From NCBI GenBank assembly GCA_964423615.1, contig CAYRFQ010000088.1:1-33626 (forward strand): DNA of 33,626 nucleotides, read 5' to 3'. The stretch is from CAYRFQ01 sp964423615. Its GTDB lineage: Bacteria > Planctomycetota > Planctomycetia > Gemmatales > Gemmataceae. The notes under the pieces were generated by a model, which was given only the letters and a program-made list of their open reading frames with translations, was not told the DNA's origin and searched no databases. Positions 25,113 through 32,232 of this stretch are shown piece after piece. The translations under genes were made by a program, and so were the position numbers. The first letter of the stretch is position 1. Each line of letters opens with the position of its first letter.

Positions 25113-27245
25113 ATGCCGAATCATTCGCCGCCCAATCAAGCTGCAAAAACGCATCTCGACAGGCAAGCTCGGTTCGATGAGAACGAGGTCATGTCGGAGT
25201 TGACGCCGGGAACGCGGGTCGGCGATTACGTCGTGCAGAAACTGCTTGGACGTGGAGGCATGGGAGCTGTCTACCTGGCACGTCATCAGCACATGGACCG
25301 CGAGGTGGCCTTGAAAGTCCTTTCTTCCGAGGTTGCGAATGTCACCAAGGCGCTCCGTCGTTTCGAGCGGGAAGTTCGCATTTCGGCGAAGATGAACCAC
25401 CCGCATTTGGTTCGTGCTTACGACGCAAGCACGCACAACGGACTGCTGTATCTGGTCATGGAATATGTGGATGGCTGCACGTTGCATGAACTCGTTAGTC
25501 TGAATGGACCTTTACCCCTCGAAGAAGTCGTTCTTTTGCTGGCACAGGCGGCGCGTGGGTTGGGACACGTTCACCATCATGGATTCGTTCACCGCGACTT
25601 TAAGCCCTCGAACGTGATGGTCGACGTCTCGGCCACTGTGAAGATCCTGGATTTGGGGTTAGCCGGTTTGGCTGCGGGATCGAGAGAAAACGTGTCGGGC
25701 GAACCGCTAACGAACCAAGGCGAGTTCATGGGGACGCTGCATTTCATGGCCCCCGAACAAATAGTATGTAGCCATCAAGTCGACGCCAGGGCGGACATCT
25801 ACAGCTTCGGTTGCACATTTTACAATTTGTTAACGGGGACGACTCCTTTTCCAGACACCACTCGCGCGGCGTTGGTCCAAGCCCATCAAATGGACTCGGT
25901 TCCGAGCGTGACGTCGTTGGGTGGAATGTCCGCACGCGTCAATGCGATGCTACGCAAGTTGATGGCCAAGAATCCAGAGGACCGATATTCGTCGATGGGC
26001 GAAGTGGTCACGGATTTGCAAGCGCTGCGCAACGACAACGTCGTGTCGAATGCTGCGACCGTGTCCCGCATTCAGAGTGTACGGAGTGGACCAATTCGGT
26101 CGCAGGCTACGACACGCTCTTTTTCTCAGCGTCCCCAGGCAGGACGGCCTTCACCCATTGCACTGATGTGGTTGGTGATATGTGCGGTGGGATTGTTGTT
26201 GAGCATCGCGATAGGGATCGGATACCTTTTGTATGGTTCTGGGCAGACGAATCGGGACCACCGGGCACCCACACAAAAGCCAGGCGAAGGGGTTGTTATC
26301 GCGAACGCAGTGGGCGATGCGAAGTTCGAACCTGTGGGATTTCCAACCGATGGAACTCCACAACAACAGTTTGATTGGGTCCTGAATGAACTAAAAAAGG
26401 CCAACCCGAATTGGGATGGGACAGGATGCAAGTTCGTTCAAGCCGAAGGCGGTGGTTACGTCCTCGAGTTAACGCACGACAAGATCGTCAAACTCGCTCC
26501 CCTCCGTCATCTGAGGTCTCTCGACGTTTTGCACATTCGCTACAGCTTGGCGTCTGACTTTCAGCCTCTGGCCAAGCTACCGGTGAGCATTTTCATTTGT
26601 CAATCGGAAGGATTGACAGATGTATCGTTTTTGCAAACGATGCCCTACGTCGTGCATGTCAGCTTCAACGGGTCCACCAAGCTTACCGATCTATCCCCGC
26701 TCAACGAAATGGCGTTCGACCAACTCAAAGTGTTCGTCTGTTCCGACACCAACGTCAAGGACCTGTCTCCACTCCGGGGGCATGTTGGCCTCCAGTCGTT
26801 CAATTGCAGGCGTAGCCGTGTTGCTTCGCTCGAACCACTCGCCGAGTTACGGATCGAACGTTTGGTCATCTCCGAATGCCTGAACATTACGGATTTGAAG
26901 CCCCTCATAAAGTTGCAACTGAGAGTTTTTGAAATGGACGGGTGTGTCGGCGTTACGGATTTGAGCCCATTAAATGAACAACCAATCGAATCACTCTCGC
27001 TGGTTGGTTGTACCAGGGTCAAAGACATCGCTCCTGTTGGCACATTGTCGAAACTCGAAGCCCTGGACATCCGGGGTTGCGGAAAGGTACTCGATCTAAC
27101 GCCATTGAAAGGCTTGAAACTCAAAGAGCTTTGGTGTGATCGAGGACATCTCAAGGGCGCACCATTTCTGCGGGAAATGGTGAGCTTGAAGACAATTAAT
27201 GATCGGGATTCTCTGCGTGTTTGGCGAGAATTAGATAAGAAGTGA
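25113..27245 (+). CDS. Transmembrane Ser/Thr protein kinase with LRR-like outer region
   Basis: A ~710-aa Hanks-type kinase. The catalytic domain (about 35-300) has the glycine loop LLGRGGMGAVYLA, REVALKVL with the ATP-binding Lys, HRDFKPSNVMV (catalytic Asp), KILDLGLAG (DLG instead of DFG), MAPEQ and DIYSFGC. One transmembrane helix follows (about 347-375, IALMWLVICAVGLLLSIAIG). The outer part (about 430-705) consists of LRR-like units such as LAPLRHLRSLDVL, LTDLSPLNEM, VKDLSPLRGH, ITDLKPLIKL and VLDLTPLKGL. The start is uncertain: the frame is open from 24951 through an inverted repeat; ATG 25113 is preferred, with ATG 25191 as alternative. It lies 31 nt before an ECF sigma gene, so it probably signals to it. 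Confidence 0.92.
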   Translation: MPNHSPPNQAAKTHLDRQARFDENEVMSELTPGTRVGDYVVQKLLGRGGMGAVYLARHQHMDREVALKVLSSEVANVTKALRRFEREVRISAKMNHPHLVRAYDASTHNGLLYLVMEYVDGCTLHELVSLNGPLPLEEVVLLLAQAARGLGHVHHHGFVHRDFKPSNVMVDVSATVKILDLGLAGLAAGSRENVSGEPLTNQGEFMGTLHFMAPEQIVCSHQVDARADIYSFGCTFYNLLTGTTPFPDTTRAALVQAHQMDSVPSVTSLGGMSARVNAMLRKLMAKNPEDRYSSMGEVVTDLQALRNDNVVSNAATVSRIQSVRSGPIRSQATTRSFSQRPQAGRPSPIALMWLVICAVGLLLSIAIGIGYLLYGSGQTNRDHRAPTQKPGEGVVIANAVGDAKFEPVGFPTDGTPQQQFDWVLNELKKANPNWDGTGCKFVQAEGGGYVLELTHDKIVKLAPLRHLRSLDVLHIRYSLASDFQPLAKLPVSIFICQSEGLTDVSFLQTMPYVVHVSFNGSTKLTDLSPLNEMAFDQLKVFVCSDTNVKDLSPLRGHVGLQSFNCRRSRVASLEPLAELRIERLVISECLNITDLKPLIKLQLRVFEMDGCVGVTDLSPLNEQPIESLSLVGCTRVKDIAPVGTLSKLEALDIRGCGKVLDLTPLKGLKLKELWCDRGHLKGAPFLREMVSLKTINDRDSLRVWRELDKK

Positions 27246-27264
27246 CGAAGACGAGACCGCCAAC

Positions 27265-27270
27265 GAGGAG
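27265..27270 (+). promoter_or_regulatory. Ribosome binding site supporting a TTG start
   Basis: GAGGAG lies 6 nt before the TTG at 27277 and decides that start for the sigma factor; no ATG is close by in frame. Confidence 0.75.
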
Positions 27271-27276
27271 ACGCTG

Positions 27277-27873
27277 TTGACTCAACCTATTCTGAATTTT
27301 CAGGAATTGTTATCCCAGGCGCGGCAAGGTGACCAACAAGCCTTGGAACAGCTCGTTGCACACTACGAACCGGAGTTGCGAATTTCGGCCAGAGTGTTAC
27401 TCGGTCCGGCGTTGCGGCCGTACCTCGATTCCGTCGATCTGGTCCAGTCCATACATCGGTCGGTTCTACTAGGATTACGGGAGGAAAAGTTCGAGGTCTC
27501 GTCCCCAGAACATTTGATCGGCTTGGCGTTGACGATGGTTCGTCGTAAGGTGGCGCGTCACTGGCGAAAGCTACAGCGTCAACAACGCCACGACGCCAAG
27601 GCCGACACCAGTCAAAATCTGCCGGACGTCCTTGTAGCCCTGACTCCCACTCACGACGACCCAGCGCAAGTCGCTCAATTCAAAGACCAATTGCATAACT
27701 TGTGCGACAGCCTGAGTGACGAAGAAAGGACGATCATCGAAATGCGTTGGCAAGGGCACGACACGGCCAGCATCGCGCAACAACTTTCACTCACCCCAGT
27801 AGCGCTTCGAGTCCGACTTACCCGCCTCAAACAACGCCTCCAGAAAATCGGTGTCTTTGACGACTGGCTGTAA
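27277..27873 (+). CDS. ECF-type RNA polymerase sigma factor
   Basis: A 198-aa extracytoplasmic-function sigma factor, directing RNA polymerase to a small regulon. Region 2 is seen as LVAHYEPELRISARVLLG and YLDSVDLVQSIHRSVLLGL, and region 4 as LSDEERTIIEMRWQGHD followed by TASIAQQLSLTPVALRVRL, a helix-turn-helix. The region 2.2 acidic stretch, DAEDLVQE in typical ECFs, is DSVDLVQS here, so acidic residues are replaced by Val and Ser. TTG start with a good ribosome site. It follows the membrane kinase gene by 31 nt and no anti-sigma gene is present, which fits kinase-controlled ECF groups. Its stop codon is immediately followed by the terminal inverted repeat of an insertion element. Confidence 0.92.
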   Translation: MTQPILNFQELLSQARQGDQQALEQLVAHYEPELRISARVLLGPALRPYLDSVDLVQSIHRSVLLGLREEKFEVSSPEHLIGLALTMVRRKVARHWRKLQRQQRHDAKADTSQNLPDVLVALTPTHDDPAQVAQFKDQLHNLCDSLSDEERTIIEMRWQGHDTASIAQQLSLTPVALRVRLTRLKQRLQKIGVFDDWL

Positions 27874-28671
27874 GTTCGAGTTTCTGCAATTATTGGACAA
27901 TGTTTTGTAGCAGTTGCTTCGATTGGTCGGAATTTTGAGACATGTGGTGCGGTTGCGGGTCGTCGGAAATTGTTTTCTTGAGGCATTCGAACTTGAGAGT
28001 TCCCAACATGCCCTGAAACGAAGCATACTTCCTCTGGCGATACCAAGGACGATCTAACGTGTGGGCCTTGGCTTGACCAACACGCAACTACCAAACGACC
28101 ACCAACGTGTACAACAGCATCACCATCGGAGCCAAAAGTTTGACGCTTTGTTTCGACCACCCTTGCGGGGCTTCAAAACCCAAAAACTGTCCCGTTGTGA
28201 CTCCAGGTCGAGACGGCCTTGGATCGACTCGAGAGCCGAGGATTTCGGTGCAGGCTGTTGCCGAAGACTTTGAGCCCACGCTTGTTGGCCAAGGTATCGT
28301 CGAGTACCAACAAGACGGTTCTGGTGAGAGTCTTGAGGATATCCTCAAAGGCCCGAAGTCCGACTGCGTCTTTGTCCATTTGGCTCTGGCAAAGACGTCG
28401 TAGAATCGAGAGTGATGTTTTGGTGTCCTGGAGCCTGGCTGCGAGAAGAATGGCTGTGAGAGTCCTTTTGGAAGCGAAAAGCCATCCGGGTCGAGCAGAA
28501 GGAAATTGGTGAACGTGGGATTGGTCATGGCCAAAGCAAAAGGTTGCAACAACTCAGCAAACGAGGATACTAACGTCATTGGGGTGTCCGATTCGGAGAA
28601 CGGTTGTGTGGTTACTTCTATTCTCTGAGAGGCGCTCCTTTTTCACGACACAAACTTGCAGAAACTTGAAC
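27874..28671. mobile_element. Internally deleted IS701-like insertion element
   Basis: Terminal inverted repeats GTTCGAGTTTCTGCAA (27874-27889) and TTGCAGAAACTTGAAC (28656-28671) match at 15 of 16 positions in inverted orientation and bracket a decayed transposase. The whole is only 798 bp. No matching target-site duplication is visible in the flanks (CTGTAA on the left, CTACTAG on the right). The left end abuts the sigma factor stop codon; the right end abuts a 5'-truncated gene copy. Lack of a duplication plus the truncated neighbour suggests an adjacent deletion. Confidence 0.78.
27890..28579 (-). pseudogene. Decayed IS701/DDE_5-like transposase
   Basis: On the minus strand the N-terminal part reads FAELLQPFALAMTNPTFTNF, then in shifted frames TPKHHSRFYDVFARAKW and VLLVLDDTLANKRGLKVFG with LSSRSKAVSTWSHN, which is the first catalytic Asp region of this transposase group. 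The text then jumps to the C-terminal end: FEAPQGWSKQSVKLLAPM, an in-frame stop after YTLVVVW, and DRPWYRQRKYASFQGMLGTL. The middle of the catalytic domain is gone. At least two frameshifts, a stop and an internal deletion make it inactive; it could only move if an intact relative acted in trans. Confidence 0.82.
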
Positions 28672-29837
28672 CTACTAGTAGCGGTCAACAAATTCCAGGA
28701 TAAGAAGCGACTTATTTATTCCGCCAAAAGGGTCATGTCGGTTGTGGTAACGAAAGAGGATGTCTCGTTACTTTCCAAGCAAATGTCGACGAAGACCATT
28801 GCACCGGTCCGGAACATCTCCATTTCCGCTTTGCGCCAATTGGAATACCCGACGTTGGCGGACCAATTTGAGACCTGGGCTTGCAACGAGGAATTCGAAG
28901 AACTCACACGTCTTGAGTCTGCACGAGCGTTGGCGGACCTCGGGGACCGCCGATCGCTGGATGTGCTCGTGGGGTTGATGGTCGAAGCAAATTCGGTCCA
29001 GGTTCGCGCCCTCAGCAAGGTTGCACTGGGAAAACTGACCGGACAGAAGTTCTCTTTCGATGCTTCAGCGAGAGCGGATGTCCGCAACAAACAAGCCAAG
29101 GTCTGGCAACAGTGGATAGCGGCCAATAGCAAAACGGCCAAGCTCAACTATCATTTGCCCTCCAAATCCTGTCTCAATGGTCACACCCTCGTAGCGCTTT
29201 GTGGAGTCAGCAAGACCACAAACAAAGTGATTGAATATGACGAAGGCATGAATGAGAGCTGGAGCTACGAATCTGGGTATCCGACCAGCGCGGAGAAAAT
29301 GCAAAATGGCAACGTTCTGATTGCCGAGTTGCACAAATCTCGGGTTTTCGAAGTTACTCCGGAGAAACAAATTGTTCGCCAGTACCCGGTCAGGCATTGT
29401 AGCTCCGCCCGACCGCTGGTGAATGAGAATTTCCTGGTGACGGGAGATGCACGTGTGAAAAGACAACCGGCAAGAAATCAAGGCGATATTTATGCGGCGT
29501 ACGAAGTTAATCCGGATGGGAAAATCGTTTGGGAACTGCAGATCAAGGGAATGGAGATTCACGATGCCATACGGCTGGAGAACGGCAACAAGCTCGTGCT
29601 CATGTCGGGAACATCTCGGCGTTCTGGGTATTTCGTGGCCGAATACGATGGCGCTGGGAAATCTGTTTGAAAAACAGGAGTGGACTTCATCGCTTCAGAG
29701 GGGTGCGAGACGCGTGTCGACTCGAAAATGGAAAAACTCTGATTCGAACTGCAAATCGATTCGGCGAAGTGGATCGCGCCGGCAAAGAGATCTGGTCAAA
29801 AGAAATAATAGCAACGGCCGGACGCATACGTCGATAG
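28672..29837 (+). pseudogene. Copy 1 of HEAT/propeller family, 5'-truncated and frameshifted
   Basis: Homology to the two downstream paralogues begins at about 28677 (VAVNKFQDKKRLIYSAK), so the signal peptide and roughly the first 160 residues are missing; upstream codons belong to the insertion element. The HEAT-like part continues (LADLGDRRSLDVLVGLMVEA, WIAANSKTAKLNY), followed by a PQQ/arylsulfotransferase-like propeller (VIEYDEGMNESWSYESGYP, KMQNGNVLIAELHKSRVFEV, IRLENGNKLVLMSG). The frame ends at TGA 29668-29670, but the next frame continues the same domain (DACRLENGKTLIRTANRFGE, VDRAGKEIW) to a TAG at 29835-29837. Adding one G at about 29669 (TTTGG) restores the reading. It is either a true one-base deletion or a sequencing error; the 5' truncation makes it a pseudogene regardless. 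Confidence 0.82.
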
Positions 29838-29984
29838 CCTATATGTCGCTGTCATGATTTGGTCCCGAAGATTTCACTGGGAGTGGAATCGAAGGACGTT
29901 CCAGATACGATTCCTGAATCCATTGTTACTGGCCCAACGAACTCTATTTGTGTATTGCTTCTCCTACGAAATTAAGGCAAGCTC
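29832..29984 (+). repeat. 153-bp duplicated upstream region, copy A
   Basis: From CGATAGCCTAT to the start codon of copy 2 this block is colinear, without length change, with 32080-32232 before copy 3. It includes the stop codon of the preceding copy, TAAGG ribosome site at 29974-29978 and presumably the promoter. The two blocks differ by scattered substitutions. Confidence 0.88.
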
Positions 29985-31832
29985 ATGTGGATTCGTCGCA
30001 TCCTGGGGACAGTTGTTTTGTGTTTGGTAGCCTCTGAGTGTTTGGCGCAAGAAAAAACGGACATTCGGCGCTCCTGGGAACAGCGCCGGCAGAAGATCCA
30101 GAAGGCAGAGATAGCTGCCTTGCGAGCTGATCTTCAAAGTCAGCGAATCACCATGAACAGGGAAGGACTTCAAAAGTATCTGCAACAGATCACCGAGATC
30201 GGCGATCGGTCCGTGGCCAAGAAGTTGATCAGTCAACTGGGTTCACGGCGGTTCCAGGTGCGAGCTCTCGCACAACAATCCCTGCTAAAGTTGAGAGAGA
30301 TTCCGCTGGATCTACTTCGAGAGGCTTCCAAGAACTCGCTCGAAGAACAACTTCGAGTCGACAACATCTTGAACGAATACCTCCCCCGACAAAGACAAAC
30401 CGTTGAAAAAGTCTTTCGTGCCATTGAGCTGTTGAACATCTCAGGACTGACGAAAGAAATCTTGGTAGCGGTCAACAAATTCCAGGATAAGAAGCGACTT
30501 AGTTATTCAGCCAAAAGGGCCATGTCGGTTGTGGTTACGAAAGAGGATGTACCGTTACTTTCCAGGCAAATGTCGACGAAGACCAATGCAGCGGTTCGGG
30601 ACATTTGCATTTCTGCATTGCGGCAATTGGAAGACCCGACATTGGCCGACCGATTAGAGAAGTGGGCACAGAACAAGAAATTCAAAGAAGGTACGCGCTT
30701 GGAGTCAGGTCTGGCTTTGGCGGACCTCGGGGATCGCCGATCACTGGATGTACTCGTGGGGTTGATGGTCGAAGCGGAGTCGCCCTCGGTTCGCGCCGTT
30801 AGCGTTCGTGCCCTGCGCGTGTTTACCGGGAAACGATTCGCGTATAACGCTTATGCGAAACAAGAATCTCGCGTGCAAGAGGCCGACGCCTGGAAGAAGT
30901 GGATCGCGGCCAACGGCGAAACGGCCGAGCTCAACTATCCTCCTTTGCCCTATCCCAATCGTGTCAGACAGCTTCATCAGCTTCGTGGGCATACCAAATA
31001 CGTGGATAGCATGGCGATCGACCCGACCGGCAAACTGTTGGCGTCGGCAAGTCGAGACGCTACTGTTCGTTTGTGGGACATTCGAACCGGCCGCTCCGTT
31101 GCGGTTCTGAAAGGGGGAAATGCGGCCGTTTACCACGTGGCGTTTAGTGCTGATGGCAAGACTGTGATCTCCGCCGATGCGCTCCTTCAGCTTACGTTTT
31201 GGGATGTCGCGAATCGCAAGAATATCGCCACCGTCCGGGCCGGATTCCCAAACGGCATTCGTTCTTTAGCGGTGAGCCCGGCGGGAAAGTATCTGGCCGC
31301 CTGCGGGTTTGGTGGAACGCAACTCTGGGACATTGATAAACGCGAATCCGTCGCAAGGCTCCCCGACAAGGGCTATGTGAATGGCTTAGCCTTCAGTGAT
31401 GACGGCAGGTATTTGGTTACGACTGGCGGGAAAAAACAAACCGTGCGCGTTTGGGATGTTGAAACTCGCACCGTTATCAAAGAGCTACGATTTAATGGCC
31501 GTAATTATCCCAGAGCTATGGCATTGACGCCCGATGGCGGTACGGTGTTGGTCGCCGCCGGATCACTCGTGAAAGTGTTTGACGTTAAAACAGGTAGGCA
31601 GATCGATGAACTGAAGGGCCACACCGGGAAGATTTACACTGTCGCTGTGCATCCGGATGGTCGCACGATCATCACGTCAGGTGAGGACCGCACGGTACGA
31701 ATTTGGGATCGATTCAACGGACGCGAATTAGCCAAACTGAATACCGCTAAAACTTCTATTCGGGTCGTCGGTCCGAAGGGGCTCTTGTTGGCTGGCGCAG
31801 ACGACAGAAACAATCTGTCAATCTGGGAGTGA
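29985..31832 (+). CDS. Copy 2: exported HEAT-like/WD40 protein
   Basis: A 615-aa protein with a Sec signal peptide (WIRRILGTVVLCLVASECLAQ; Cys19 is not in a clear lipobox). Residues about 25-320 are helical, HEAT-like repeats (VAKKLISQLGSRRFQVRALA, VVVTKEDVPLLSRQM, VRDICISALRQLEDPTLADR, LADLGDRRSLDVLVGLMVEA). From about 330 a WD40 propeller follows: LRGHTKYVDSMAIDPTGKLL, VRLWDIRTGRSVAVLKGG, VAFSADGKTVISAD, LAFSDDGRYLVTTGG, LKGHTGKIYTVAVHPDGR and VRIWDRFNGRELAKL. Both parts are interaction modules; no enzyme motif is seen. It is the only complete member of the tandem family here. The helical part is shared with copies 1 and 3, but the propeller type is different from theirs. The ATG follows TAAGG by 6 nt. 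Confidence 0.88.
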   Translation: MWIRRILGTVVLCLVASECLAQEKTDIRRSWEQRRQKIQKAEIAALRADLQSQRITMNREGLQKYLQQITEIGDRSVAKKLISQLGSRRFQVRALAQQSLLKLREIPLDLLREASKNSLEEQLRVDNILNEYLPRQRQTVEKVFRAIELLNISGLTKEILVAVNKFQDKKRLSYSAKRAMSVVVTKEDVPLLSRQMSTKTNAAVRDICISALRQLEDPTLADRLEKWAQNKKFKEGTRLESGLALADLGDRRSLDVLVGLMVEAESPSVRAVSVRALRVFTGKRFAYNAYAKQESRVQEADAWKKWIAANGETAELNYPPLPYPNRVRQLHQLRGHTKYVDSMAIDPTGKLLASASRDATVRLWDIRTGRSVAVLKGGNAAVYHVAFSADGKTVISADALLQLTFWDVANRKNIATVRAGFPNGIRSLAVSPAGKYLAACGFGGTQLWDIDKRESVARLPDKGYVNGLAFSDDGRYLVTTGGKKQTVRVWDVETRTVIKELRFNGRNYPRAMALTPDGGTVLVAAGSLVKVFDVKTGRQIDELKGHTGKIYTVAVHPDGRTIITSGEDRTVRIWDRFNGRELAKLNTAKTSIRVVGPKGLLLAGADDRNNLSIWE

Positions 31833-32079
31833 TCTGACGGCGGGAGCAACAAGAACCGGCAGGCCCAAGTGGGCGCGAAATGACCCGGATTCGGATACAA
31901 GCGATCTCGGCAACAGCATTATCCTATCCGTCGTGTTCGTAAACAGTGTTATCTGTAATCGATTGAACTGCTCAAATAGCAGCGGAAACACGCTGTCATA
32001 CCGGTATTGAAAAGCCACTGTCGGATGCGTCGGAGCGTCTAATGCTCAAGGCCGACCACGCAAAGAAAGAAACGTTCGC
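31833..32079. other. Intergenic region between copy 2 and the second repeat block
   Basis: About 250 bases with no gene or clear hairpin. Just beyond it the duplicated upstream block begins. It may contain eroded remains of the 3' end of an earlier family copy, since the block starts with sequence that in copy 1 includes the stop codon, but I cannot read protein similarity here. Confidence 0.45.
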
Positions 32080-32232
32080 CGATAGCCTATAAGTCGCTGT
32101 CATGATTTAGCTCCGACGATTTCACCGGGAGCGGAATCAAAGGACGTTCCAGATGCGACTCCTGAATCCATTGTTGCTGACACAACGAACTACTTTTCCG
32201 TAATGGTTCTCCTACGAAATTAAGGCAAGCTC
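32080..32232 (+). repeat. 153-bp duplicated upstream region, copy B
   Basis: Partner of 29832-29984, with the same length and order up to the start codon of copy 3. The last ~25 bases, including the ribosome site (CTCCTACGAAATTAAGGCAA), are identical in both. Confidence 0.88.
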
